Source of the DNA: Sphaeroforma sirkka
Lineage: Eukaryota > Opisthokonta > Ichthyosporea > Ichthyophonida
NCBI GenBank assembly: GCA_001586965.3
Contig: LUCW03001679.1
Location: 1 to 39,411 of the forward strand
Length of the DNA: 39,411 nucleotides
Direction: 5' to 3'
Below the pieces are notes generated by a model. It did no database searches and was not told the origin of the DNA. It saw only the letters and a program-made list of their open reading frames with translations. Within the stretch, counting starts at the first letter, position 1. Each line of letters begins with the position of its first letter. A program made the translations under genes and the position numbers. This document shows positions 10,008 through 21,029 of the stretch, in pieces.

Positions 10008-10625
10008 TCTAGCAATACAGGAGCGTCACGACTTCCACGGTATCTGGACCCTTCACGAGCACCTTGGATCCTTGCTCCAGCATCCAGAACAACCTCCGCA
10101 ACCATACCCGTCTCTGACACATCAACAGATGTTCCCCATAACTCGGCTAATCACGCTATTTAAGCATTACTTCCAAATTTCGGTCCAAACCAAGTAATCG
10201 CGCTTGTTGGTTCCGCATATGATACTTCAGATCCAGGCCAACCAACACATACCGAGTGCATCCGTAGCCTGATGCGGCATCGGTTCACTCCCGACCTCGC
10301 TTTTCAACAGAATTATAACGAATATTTTGGTTCTACTCAGCATTCCGTACTCTACACTAACCCATTTCACAGCACTACAAGGTGCAGACCCGACCCGTAC
10401 CACAAAGATGGTTACACTACTTAGCCGGTTAGCAAGCAAATACGTGGCACACTCGATGGTGTCAGTTTTTTGTCAGCACCGGCCTGAATTGACCATGCAC
10501 ATGTCCTTCATCGTTGACTCACTTGGCCCAAGCTTCAACCGGGATTTACTGACCACTTATTTCCATCGATCTTCCCCAAACCACTACTACGGCTGTGAAG
10601 GTCACACCATATGTACATACATTAC
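10008..10625 (+). pseudogene. Relic of an unknown coding sequence, copy 2
   Basis: GC content rises and frames lengthen directly after A1. From about 10373 the plus strand encodes ALQGADPTRTTKMVTLLSR, then SVFCQHRPELT and IVDSLGPSFNR, homologous to the minus-strand relic at 2151-2379. Just upstream another frame reads LVGSAYDTSDPGQPTHTECI and FTPDLAFQQNYNEYFG, which looks protein-like but is unrecognised. It has no recognisable start and its frames do not run through. It could be part of a further mobile element. Confidence 0.45.
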
Positions 10626-11521
10626 TTAAACGCAAGGCCATAACACTGTCAAGTACTGATTCCTCAAGCTGATAAACAAAAGTTTTCTTTTCTCTACAAG
10701 ATTATAACAAAAATATATACTTTCAGGCCTTTTACATTGACGAATGGGTAATTCTCTAGAAGTGATAAGTATGGACATCTTGACATTGACATCTACGTAG
10801 CACAAATTCGTTCCAGTGTTGAGTCTGTTGGTTTGATAAACATTCCAGTGGCCGATGTACTGTAGCATGTAAAGAGTCAATAAAACATATTTTTCATACC
10901 CGTGTCTATTATACAATTCCTTTCAGCACCACACGAAAGCATGTCTATCTCGAATACATACAATCAAGTGCTTAACACTGTATTGCAACAGAAATCCACT
11001 ACTCATAGACGGCGGAGGGGCAGCAGTTAACAGCTTAAACACTCATTTCAAAAACCACTTAATTAAATAAAGTCGAAAGTGATACATGTCCTTTATTGCT
11101 TGCCAACATTACCAAATCTCAACATGGTTTATAGCGGTCCTAATCTCATTTAGTATCTCATATTTCAAAATATACTCCAAGATAGTAATCATACCCTTAT
11201 CTTTTTAAAGAACACGCACCAGTGTGTCATGAAAAAGACGATGATTCTATTCTACACGCACGAGCACACCCCGGATTTGATACACATTGCGCTATCTGTA
11301 TATATGCAGATTAAGCTCCATGAAAAAAGGTTACAATACAGCCCCACTGATAGAGTCTATTGCCCGGATGATAAAAATTTTATTACAACAGTAGCCAATT
11401 CATTATGATCGTTACGGTCACACATATAAAATTAAAACGGTGAACAAGAGCTCAACCTTCGGTATTCACAAGACTATTTCAAGCAAGCAATATATAGAAC
11501 ACCATTTAGCCGACCTCAATA
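10626..11521. other. No gene seen
   Basis: AT-rich spacer. A minus-strand frame at 10626-10916 has no recognisable domain and a composition that fits chance. AATA at 11518-11521 is one half of the target-site duplication of the neighbouring solo LTR. Confidence 0.5.
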
Positions 11522-12115
11522 TGTAAACTTCGATGGAAATTACTAGGTTTCAAACTATATTATACTAAAATACAATTTAGTCAGTTAGGATTTAGCAGTG
11601 GTAGCTTGTGTAAGAATGATCGGGACTGCCTCTTGTTAAGAGCCTAAATATCCTCGATCACACAGGGCGTACCTCTAGCTGTTCTTTATTGAATAATTTC
11701 ACTAGAAGTACTAAGTGTTCATGACCACTTGCCTAATTTGTAAATAGACATAATAACGTAAGTCACGTTAATACATTAGCTGATATAAATAAAGTTCCAT
11801 CTGAAGAAAAGTTAAAAAAAGAAAAAGACTTATTGGATTTTGGAGATTGGCGGGAAGACCAAAATCTACAAGTAGTAGTTCGGAGATTATAAAATTTAGT
11901 TTATAATATCCTACATCTACTAATGTCTCAAATAGGTCCAAGTAGATGAGTCATACCAAATACTCAGGCTATTGGAGCCATCAAAGTGAATTTAGAACAC
12001 TTTGGAAATATTGGAAAAAGAGCTTGTACTAAATTATTTAAAATACAAATAAAAACCAATGTATTATCTCAATTGATCTTGATATTTTAGACTGACCGGA
12101 GGCCGTATTTCTACG
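11522..12115 (-). mobile_element. Solo LTR of family A
   Basis: Full-length long-form LTR (594 bp) in minus orientation, from TGTAAACTTCGATGG (its 3' end) to GGCCGTATTTCTACG (its 5' end). It is flanked by AATA on both sides (11518-11521 and 12116-12119), a 4-bp target-site duplication. It is closely similar to the LTRs of A1-A3. No internal sequence accompanies it, so it is the usual product of recombination between the two LTRs of one insertion. It shows that the long LTR form was itself mobile. Confidence 0.9.
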
Positions 12116-13403
12116 AATAGCCTTGATATTATTAGCACCACCTCGACGTGGTTGAATTATGTTTCAAATACGACACATTCTGGCTTGATACCCGTAAATA
12201 TTTCAAATCACTGGCGACCACATACCATTAGGGCCAATAACGACGCCGTTTCTCCAAGTGACATCCTCGAGACACACCTCGCTTAATATGACATGAACGC
12301 CGTGGTATACCAACAGCACGATACATTCGATTCCTACTCCTCAGTGCTGAGATGCCCCTCTGGGCTGACACTCTACGAAATCAGCTCTTGCTTAATAATT
12401 CAAAACTTTTCCTTTCTCGTTGCATCTGGTATAAGAAGAACTCCGTCAACATCCGCTTTGGGTGTGTTGTAGTGTACAAAGTCTATAAGCCAAGACCGAA
12501 ACATTGTCTCAAACATAAATAAGCTATCCAATGCTGTAAATATCGGTCTCTTAAGGCGGTATAAACATCTTAGAGCTACTAATGTAATAAAATCTTAAAG
12601 TCTTTTAATAAGTTTTTTAAGTATACGAATTTTAATCTGGTAATAAAGTTAGGTATACCTCATAGAAATCAACAATGCTCTGGGGGATTGTAAGGCTGAG
12701 ACATTGCCTATATATCATCCTCCCAGTACTGATTTCGCCGAAGGGATTTTATCTATGTTTTCATTATCGTTATTGTTGAAACTAGTAATACTTGTTTCGT
12801 CGCACGAATTACTAAAACTAGTAAAATTCTATCTTTAGAAAAAAAAGTAAAAGTAAAAAATAAAAATACTCTTGATATCCTTAGTTATTGTCTTAACCAA
12901 TAACTGGCCACTTATCAAGAATTACCGGCTTGCCATCATCAGACTGGCACATCTGGTTGGCTGAGCGGAGGTCAAACTAGGTAACCATTAAGGGTCTCTA
13001 GAAACCTATGTTCGGTTGAGCCATTTTTTTTGGAGTGTTTATCTAGGTCTCTTAATAGACCTACTCCAAATATACTCTTTGGCCTTGTTCACAGTCCCTT
13101 TAATGGGTCGGGGCCAAAGTATCTGATTTGTAAAATGGAAAAGGTACTTGTAAATAGAACCGTTAAAAACCATTTAATACACGTGCTTTTAATAGTACGT
13201 TTATAATTTACGTACTGCTTAAGAGTAGGTTTATTAACATAAGAGTCTAATGTGGAGGCCCAGCTATTACAATGCAAACTTGGTGTTGTGCTTGGTCGTA
13301 TATTATACGTTACAGAAGTTTTGCATCCAGAGTTTCTCGACCCAACTCCAACTTCACAGCCGAAACGTGAAGTCATTCCCTAACTCAACAACAAATTCTC
13401 AGC
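12116..13403. other. No gene seen; possible weak tRNA-like stretch
   Basis: AT-rich spacer without a supported gene. At 12958-12968 TGGCTGAGCGG matches a tRNA A box, with a poor B-box-like GTTCGGTTGAG at 13010-13020 and T8 at 13024-13031. This could be a decayed tRNA-derived sequence, but the arms do not fold well. A minus-strand frame at 13089-13376 has no recognisable domain. Confidence 0.4.

Positions 13404-14213
<810 letters not shown>

Positions 14214-14244
<31 letters not shown>
14214..14244. repeat. (TA)n tract
   Basis: About fifteen TA units directly follow the CA tract, making a compound CA/TA microsatellite. Confidence 0.95.
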
Positions 14245-14247
<3 letters not shown>

Positions 14248-14540
14248 AACGTCCACTGGTACCTAATATTATTCTACTCATGTCCTGGGCCAATGCCTCC
14301 TCCGCCGCTCATTGTATACAGCCTGTTCTATCTCTCATTCTAATCCTGGCACAAACCTGTGCGCCTAGTTCTATCACACTTCCGGTACTATCACCCGCAT
14401 CTAATTCCATTTCTCATCTTGTCTTCCCTACATCTATTCCTACACTTATCAAAGGCATCACTACACGCACCACTTAACCCCCTGGTCCTTCCGCATCGAT
14501 CCCTGCCCTTAATCGATACCACCGGATAGTTATTGTGTAA
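14245..14540. other. Pyrimidine-rich stretch, no gene seen
   Basis: C- and T-rich sequence giving a Ser/Thr/Pro-rich frame at 14280-14477 that has no recognisable domain. I do not call it as a gene. Confidence 0.4.
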
Positions 14541-15176
14541 AAATAGCGAGTTTCTAATAGTAGAAGCACATGTTAACGTATATTATAAACGTATGATGTG
14601 TTTAAACGTAAATGTAGGTATTTATAAAATGCAAACGGACAAATTTTCTAGTTTTAATAATTGAAAAATACACATAAAAAACAAAACCATCATATTGGGA
14701 CAATTGAGAGCGAGTCTCAGGTGAGATTTGACACGTGTTGACACCTTAGATTTCCGAATGCTCTCAGCGCGAGATAATTCACCGATATACAGGACAAAAT
14801 ATTAACTTACCCTAGCCAGCCTCCTAGATGTGCCCGTCTATGTTTTAAATGGGTGTAGAGTATGAAGAGTAGCTGAAAGATACGAGACAACAGGATACAA
14901 TAGACCTCTTCTCAAGTGCGGTTATCTCAGCTAGGAAAATTCCCTAGTCTGAGAGAAACGAACTGAGTCTTTATTTGTGTTTTCACTAGACTCAGGATTT
15001 AGTTGAGTGTTTCTCTCACACGCGGAAGTTTCGGTATATCATACCGGGTCTACCGCTGATATTTCTGATGACTCTAAAATTAGAAATATTCCAATCCTAA
15101 TTCCAAAACTCATTATTTGATTATTCTGGGTTTTGGTATTTGGATTGGCTTTTCGATCTGGTCTCTAGATGCCACA
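14541..15176 (-). mobile_element. Probable 3' LTR of family C (left limit unknown)
   Basis: Reading leftward on the minus strand, an LTR-like sequence begins TGTGGCATCTAGAG at 15176, directly after a G-rich purine tract. Family B starts TGTGGTCAG at the same place. Its body has a large inverted repeat: GAGAGAAAC (14951-14959) pairs with GTTTCTCTC (15009-15017), and CTGAGTC (14963-14969) with GACTCAG (14989-14995). This echoes the hairpin-rich LTR of family B. No second copy exists in the window, so the far end could not be set. The left limit given is a guess. Confidence 0.45.
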
Positions 15177-15977
15177 TCCCCCCCCCCCCAACTTTATGAT
15201 TCTTAGCCTGCGTAGGAGTAGAAAGTGACATTTTACAGTACTCGATTATCTAGAGATTGGTGTTGGCATACAGGGAAAAACTTGTCTCTTATAGGGCATA
15301 AGTTGAAAAATCTGCCACCATTATCTATTACATATTACCGACTAATTAAATTTATACTATAGCAGGAGTCCTCAATCACGCGGTGCTCTCGGTTGATCTC
15401 AACTTGGCTGAGGAAAACACATCTCAACGGTGGCTCTACAGCCGAGTCTCTGGTCTTTGTCCCTCTGGTGTGTGGGGGGAGAGTGCTTCTAAGCGAGAAA
15501 AGTGGGAGTGTCCTGTGGTATCAGTGAGGCTTGCTTAGGTCCCCCGCCTCGTGCGCTGTCTGTGGCTCGCTGATCTTTCATCGGTGCTCTTTGTCGCTGG
15601 CTTCTTTGGCCTGGACTGCCTTCTTTTACGTCTCCGGCGTTGACGGTAAGTTGTAATGACATCAGCATCTGCGATGTCTGATTCATGCGTCCAGGTACGC
15701 ACACTATCTGTCTAATGCAGTAGGTACTCCTGAGATCCGTCACCTCGGTTGAACGGTCTGTCGTCGACTATCGAGGAGAATTGAGTCCCTTCGTTCGGTT
15801 GTACATGATTGTTGGCAGTAAATGCTTCCGGAGCACTGCCCCTTTTTACGATGCTATTTTGTATGGTCCGCCATTTGGTGCTGTTAACTTGTTTATTTCA
15901 CCTTGATAGCGAACCATGACAAGGTCCCCTTCCTGGGAGTTTACATACTTCTTTTGGTATTTTCGATCGTATGCTGC
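15171..15977 (-). mobile_element. Family C Ty3/gypsy 3' remnant (integrase and chromodomain tail), broken
   Basis: On the minus strand, from the family B LTR junction, the sequence encodes an integrase C-terminus: YDRKYQKKYVNSQEGDLVMV and INKLTAPNGGPYKI (GPY/F module). Further on, RTWTHESDIADADVITTYRQ then RRRRKRRQ lines up with the end of the family B chromodomain (PTWETAEAFDDANDIAAYHK then RTRKRQR). A non-coding stretch and the purine tract follow. Family C is thus a relative of B that is older and broken in several places. Copy B(+) begins exactly where the integrase is interrupted, so B(+) appears inserted into it. Confidence 0.7.
15177..15189 (-). promoter_or_regulatory. Polypurine tract of family C
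   Basis: Twelve consecutive G on the minus strand, then A, then TGTGGC. This matches the place and form of the family B tract (G9 and T before TGTGGTC). In the family it primes plus-strand DNA synthesis. Confidence 0.6.
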
Positions 15978-16223
15978 TGTGGTCAGAATACAAGTACTTA
16001 TATTTATTTGATTATTTTAGGTTTATTACAAGTTTTACAGTTTATCAGAATAATCTGATAAACTGGGTTTTAGGGTTTTGCTGGTTTTACAGCACATGAC
16101 TAATGACTCATTTAAGAGTCAGTCATTTTAGGATTACTGTTTATAATTACTAATAAATGAACAACGTCCCCTCCCTGAGGAGGAGAACGTTGAGATACAG
16201 TTATCTCGCGTATACTTACTACA
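15978..16223 (+). repeat. 5' LTR of B(+), 246 bp, four hairpins
   Basis: Runs from TGTGGTCAGAATAC to TATACTTACTACA. Four inverted repeats follow one another: CAGTTTATCAGA/TCTGATAAACTG, a perfect 12-bp stem with ATAA loop (16038-16065); TGACTC/GAGTCA (16104-16121); AACGT..CCTCC/GGAGG...ACGTT with CTGA loop (16163-16191); GAGATA/TATCTC with CAGT loop (16192-16207). AATAAA at 16152-16157 is a likely polyadenylation signal. The same hairpins occur in both LTRs of B(-). Confidence 0.92.
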
Positions 16224-17530
16224 TTTTAACTTACCATAGAAGTTGTTAGTTTATTAGTAATTACAGAGAAAGCTACAGAATATGAATTAGTCAGTAGCTG
16301 GCACATATTTTTTTGTTATAAGTATAACAATTGAAAGACAATGCGAACAGAGAATGTCGCATCAAATTGAACGATTTAGATTATCCGAACGATTTAGATT
16401 GAATTGAACGATTTAGATTGGATTAACGACGTGTGGACGACGAGGATGAAGAAAGAATCTACTAATACGAGTGAACCCGAAGAGCGAACATTCCAATCAA
16501 GCAGAACATTAACCAGGGTCAACAAGGAAAGTCTCACGACGATCAAATGACGAAATCAGACAATCAGTCAGAATCCACAGATAAGTAGTCATGTGTGAGT
16601 ACAGGTAGGAAGGTTGTTTTCAGTGTGAGACAAGTACAAATCGTATTGCAAGCTAATGAGCTTAAATTGTATTTAAGAAGTTGTTGTTAGAAGAAAGTTC
16701 TTTAGGATCCACAGTAGGGTAATAGAGATGGGAGATATGTACATGGTTAGTACCGACTCGGTTAGTACGATGACGCAAAAGAATCAGCGGCATACCAGAT
16801 TATTTTACAAAAGTTTTCAGAATGGGATATTAGGAAGCATACAGAGACACAAGTAAGCACCTGTGAGTTATTAGGAGCATATAAGGGTGGGGGCGCACAT
16901 AACACGAACGATGCAAGTAAATACAAGGTTAAATTGTGAAAATGAATTGCGAACACACTCAAATCACTAGAACTTCCAGAAAAATCAGGTCAACGGAGAG
17001 GATCAACAGTATGCACAGAAGGTGTGGTTGACGGCAGCTTAGTTTAGGAGTGCAATAACGAGCAATCGTTCTTAGATCAAGAAGCATATTCCAACAACCG
17101 CAACAGCACATGACAAGGACATCACGGGTAAGAAGAGTAAAAGAAGAAGTTCCCAACAGGGTCCTGCGAATAGGCCGTTCATTAGGCCGGAGTAAGAGCT
17201 GGCGAGGAGTAGAACAAGAAGTGGCTCCGACTAATGAGGCACTCAACCATATGTTATTGTGGGATGAAGAGTAAGACAGCTGGTAGTGTTAGAGTATATA
17301 GACTATCCACACTACTTATGTTAGTGTAGGAAATAAAACAGTCACGAGGGAACCCACGAGTTCCTCGGAGATCGATGTCGAGACGTTATGTGTTTGAAGG
17401 ATGAAATTTAATAGAAAATGGATATTTATATTCAGTACTCTATCAGTTCATTCGCACACATTTCTAGTTCTCCATTGACAAACAACTCACCAACCATGTC
17501 CTACCCCCCGCCAAAGTCGTAGACAGCAAC
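16224..17530 (+). promoter_or_regulatory. Long leader of B(+)
   Basis: About 1.3 kb between LTR and gag. No tRNA-type primer site adjoins the LTR (it starts TTTTAACTTACCATAG). Bases 16250-16263 are the exact 14-nt complement of LTR bases 16144-16157, which include the AATAAA. At 16370-16420 the 14-mer GAACGATTTAGATT occurs three times. The length and structure suggest packaging and translation signals, by inference only. Confidence 0.6.
17110..17274 (+). CDS. Possible small basic ORF in the leader of B(+)
   Basis: A 54-codon open frame from ATG gives a strongly basic peptide (MTRTSRVRRVKEEVPNRVLR, then RSLGRSKSWRG) ending in LLWDEE. No family is recognised. It could be a remnant of an upstream part of gag or chance. 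Nothing beyond the open frame and its charged composition supports it. Confidence 0.2.
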   Translation: MTRTSRVRRVKEEVPNRVLRIGRSLGRSKSWRGVEQEVAPTNEALNHMLLWDEE

Positions 17531-17557
17531 TCTTGAATCCTGAGCGCCGCAAGGAAG

Positions 17558-19742
17558 ATGATATCGACCGACGTGGAACTAAACGTCGTCAGTCCCATAC
17601 GGAACGCTCCGCTCCGCACTCAGGTCAGGCACTGGAGGGGCAACAACAGACACATCTTGGGGCTCCACACATTATTTCCGCGGACGACAAGCAGCCACCA
17701 ACAGCAAACAAAAAATGGACCTGCACAATCTGACGAGGATGTCATATTCGAGGGTGAGACCAAGGAAGTACCCAATCTGCGTGCGGACAGTAGTCAGACT
17801 TTTATTGGTGAACAGGTAGCCAGTGAAGGGCTGTCCCCTCGTTCGTCTCGGGATACTCCAGGGGCCTTATTTCCCAGTAATGACCCACCACGCCTCCCAC
17901 CTAACAAGCGGAAGCGTCACCGGAACCGTACCAACAACAAGGAAACGGCACGGGAACAATCGTCAGCTCAGAAACTCACGGAGCTGATGACACAGCAACA
18001 GTCTCTCTTTGAAAAAATACGAACAGAGGTTACAGCGCATAAACGCCGGACGAACTACAATAGGGCCGGCCGCTAAGGAGAGTTCTTCTGACGCACACGA
18101 ACGGGTACAGGCAGTACCAGAGGACGAAGACAACCCTACCTTCCGAATTCAAGGCTGTGAGCGTCCGTTTTATGGACTTGTACACAAATCACCAGGGTCA
18201 GAGGACAGTTCAACCGAGGAGGATGATACTCTGTCTGCCAGTGAGAACACACCAACTTTTCAAGAGTTCGCACATGAACAAGTATTAGCCAGACAGAATC
18301 CTCAAGGTAAGCAGGCGGTGAAGAATAGACAGGACCGATTAAGTACGAACCTGCGCCAACAACAGCAACGTCAGTGGGGCGAGAAAGAAGCGCCCAGTGA
18401 ATATGTACAGACACATAAACGACAAGAGAAGGAGACAACAGTGCCTCCGCCCACACCGGCTAGTATCGAGAAAAGGCGACAGGCGCTACACGCACGGATA
18501 CTACAGTTAAGTGACGAGCTATGCCAAGCAATCGAGGAGAATAACACGGCTCGAGCTGAAGCTCTTCGGGGCGTGATTGAGACACTTCGAGCTACATTAG
18601 AGTCCCGACCGGTAGAGAAGCGTCCCGTACCTTCACCACGTACGTGGCCTGATTGGCCGTCGAACAGATACTACCTACATGATTTTATGGAACGGGACAC
18701 AAGAGGGGCTCTCCTCGAGGTGTTCAAGAACGCACAAATCGCAGGGCTGGACGAGAGTTGGAACCTTACATGGTTTCATAAGGTACTATCTTACTTCAAG
18801 GCGGAGAAGTCAACGCTGGACTACATCCGCGACAACTCTGAACGGTTGAAGACATGCACACCTCAACTACAGATCGAACAGATCTGTTCGCACGAAACAC
18901 AAGCCACTGTCGATCCCGCGTTTCGCAAGTTAGCCAAGGGCCAAAGTCGGAACATGCACACTCCTCTTATGGAACAAATGACACAGCTCATGGAGAACCA
19001 CAGGAGGGCACGTGAACGGTGCCAGACAGATGCCGACTTCCAACAGAATTTAGTGAACCACTGCATTGTACAACTGTTAGAAGAAGCTCTCAACGGCCGT
19101 ACGTATGAACGTACTCTACAGTTGCATCCCAAATGGCAACTGATGGAGACACACGAGCTTATACAGCTGTTGAGCCCTGACATTCAGGATGCACAGCAAC
19201 GTACGGCAGCACGTTTCCAGGGTCGCAACAACCGCGAGGGCCCGACGACCAATGGAAGTCGCGACCACACCAATAGCCGCCCCAACCTACAGACGAGTAG
19301 ACGACAAACGCAGAATTGGACTCAACGGCCCCAACCTACGGTACCAACGACTTGTGCGGGGTGCCAGGCACAGGCGCCACCAGGTGGTAGGCACATCCCA
19401 CGGTGTCACCATTTCAGGGCGTCGCAAGCGGTGAGCGCAGAGGGTCGGGCAAGGCTATACGACAACAACCGTCCTTTGAGGGACGTACAATCGGTACACA
19501 GACCGTCCACAACGTCAACCGCAGGACAGCGGCAGAGTACATCCCAGACTAGAGACGTAGTTACAATACGTCCGACGCCTCAAGTACAGGTGAATGCGAT
19601 TACACAGGACGAAGACTTGGCTCCACCATCGGAAGCTACAGAGATTCATATCAACACGATCCTTTACGAAGAATTCGAGCACATGACGTCACCACCAAAC
19701 CACACCTATGACACGTGGGAGTCGGTAGCCGATCATGCATGA
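17558..19742 (+). pseudogene. gag region of B(+)
   Basis: Encodes a long, hydrophilic Gln/Arg-rich Gag. Low-complexity stretches come first, then a helical, charged middle (QALHARILQLSDELCQAIEE), a capsid-like part (DFMERDTRGALLEVFKNAQI, then LIQLLSPDIQDAQQRTAARF) and a Cys/His cluster (TCAGCQAQAPPGGRHIPRCH, C-x2-C...H...C-H). The cluster is a zinc-knuckle-like motif. Gag ends ...ESVADHA, and pol continues in the same frame after one UGA, as in read-through elements. The start is uncertain. Matching sequence is found in B(-). Confidence 0.75.
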
Positions 19743-20269
19743 GAGGTGAGGGTGTCTGAGTCGGATAGGAGCTTCATATTTGTTACCACGATTGGAGCAG
19801 TGATGGCAATACAAGACCCATTGCTGACGTCAGACAACCGAGTCTATATTCAAGTACAAATCAACGGACGTACGTTCAAAGCCTTGATAGACACGGGAGC
19901 AAATAGAAGTTGTATCTCACAGACATCCGCAGACCTCCTTGGCCGACCAATAACTCCGGCACCACCTGGGTCATTTATATATTTAGCTGACAAGGCGGTG
20001 CGAACTCCTCGACTGGGGACGACGGAAGTGGTACCTATAAGGTACGGTACCAGAATTATCGACGGTTCATTAGAATTGATGAACTTGCCGACGGGTATAG
20101 ATGTTATAGTGGGGCAAGATATGTTGAAAGGCTTGGGGCCTATACATAGGCGGTATCCAATCGCCACTTGCACCAATAGACCCCACAGAACTAGAAGAGC
20201 TCCTCGAACCCATACCACGCCGACAGGCACCTAACACGACGGAACCCGTCGATGTACGCGAACGGTTGG
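19743..20269 (+). pseudogene. Protease part of pol, B(+)
   Basis: Retropepsin-like protease with FKALIDTGANRSCIS (active site DTGA) and GIDVIVGQDMLKGLG. It matches the first part of pol in B(-). The element is interrupted shortly after by the LTR of B(-). Confidence 0.85.
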
Positions 20270-20517
20270 TGTAGTAAGTATACGCGAGATAACTGTATCT
20301 CAACGTTCTCCCTCCTCAGGGAGGGGGACGTTGTTCATTTATTAGTAATTATAAACAGTAATCCTAAAATGACTGACTCTTAAATGAGTCATTAGTCATG
20401 TGCTGTAAAACCAGCAAAACCCTAAAACCCAGTTTATCAGATTATTCTGATAAACTGTAAAACTTGTAATAAACCTAAAATAATCAAATAAATATAAGTA
20501 CTTGTATTCTGACCACA
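20270..20517 (-). repeat. 3' LTR of B(-)
   Basis: On the plus strand it runs TGTAGTAAGTATACG to GTATTCTGACCACA. It is nearly identical to the LTRs at 15978-16223 and 27700-27944 and carries the same four hairpins. Confidence 0.93.
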
Positions 20518-20531
20518 ACCCCCCCCCAAAC
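20518..20531 (-). promoter_or_regulatory. Polypurine tract of B(-)
   Basis: On the minus strand AGTTTGGGGGGGGGT stands immediately before the 3' LTR start TGTGGTC. This is the expected position and composition of the plus-strand primer of an LTR element. Confidence 0.8.
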
Positions 20532-20594
20532 TGAAGCACTGAACAAAGCAGTGTGCCAGTTTCAGAGATGATAAGAATAGCATAGTACCTTATG

Positions 20595-20756
20595 TGCTGG
20601 CATTATCCTCCTCGAGCTAGAGCATTGTGCTGGCATTTATCCTCGAGAGCTAGAGCATTGTGCTGGCATTTATCCTCGAGAGCTAGAGCATTGTGCTGGC
20701 ATTTATCCTCAGAGAGCTAGAGCATTGTGCTGGCATTTTACCTCAGAGAGCTAGAG
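20595..20756. repeat. Minisatellite in the 3' UTR of B(-), 34-bp unit, about five copies
   Basis: Units of the form TGTGCTGGCATTTATCCTCG followed by AGAGCTAGAGCAT, repeated about five times with small changes (TCCTCGAGAG, TCCTCAGAG, ACCTCAGAG). The core AGCTAGAG is shared with the second minisatellite at 21030-21490. Confidence 0.85.
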
Positions 20757-21029
20757 GACCCGATGTGTACGTCTCGAGCGACCCGTCGTGTTTGAATTCT
20801 TGAAGCTACTGTTCATCTGTGTCAGCATATAGGAGTTTGGCAAGTGCAATATAGGACTGTATTTGTGTCGGAGAAAAACTGCCAGTGGCAGAAACCGTGC
20901 AAACCATTAACCCGCTGTTTCAAAACAATGCCCAAGGAGTTGTTTGATTGATTTCGCTGTGTTATACTCCGAAGCAAGAGTGGCTCATTTAACCTCGCGA
21001 GCTTGAGCCGCTGACGATTTTCCCTCATA
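20757..21029 (-). other. 3' UTR of B(-) between two minisatellites
   Basis: No recognisable gene. The sequence ends in degenerate versions of the flanking repeat (CTCGCGAGCTTGAGCCGCTG, then ATGAGCTCGAGTGCT), so the repeat array probably once reached further. Confidence 0.5.

Larger units (their letters stand above)
15978..20269 (+). mobile_element. Family B Ty3/gypsy chromovirus, 5' part in + orientation
   Basis: Contains 5' LTR, a long leader, gag and the protease part of pol. It then meets the 3' LTR end of the oppositely oriented copy B(-) at 20269/20270. Where they overlap, B(+) and B(-) are nearly identical, so both are recent. Left of it lies the family C integrase. No 4-5 bp duplication joins the outer flanks (CTGC at left, GCCA right of B(-) at 27945). 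It is broken: the remaining coding part has about one or two breaks and the rest of the element is not here. Confidence 0.9.

Noticed and set aside
10626-10916. 96-codon frame on the minus strand
   Set aside because: No recognised motif, AT-driven composition, and it lies in a spacer with no second copy to compare.
12958-13031. tRNA gene
   Set aside because: The A box and T8 terminator are good, but the B box is poor and the acceptor and anticodon arms do not pair. Kept only as a remark.
14280-14477. Small hydrophobic Ser/Pro-rich protein
   Set aside because: Composition follows the pyrimidine-rich DNA, and there is no domain, homologous copy or context for a gene.
15489-15743. Independent 84-codon gene on the minus strand
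   Set aside because: It is another frame across the family C integrase/chromodomain tail, whose better frame matches the family B tail.
17533-17733. Separate small gene before gag of B(+)
   Set aside because: It overlaps the gag reading in another frame and has no support of its own.
20595-20756. CRISPR-like array of 34-bp repeats
   Set aside because: The units are contiguous and have no unique spacers. The context is a eukaryotic LTR element, so it is a minisatellite.
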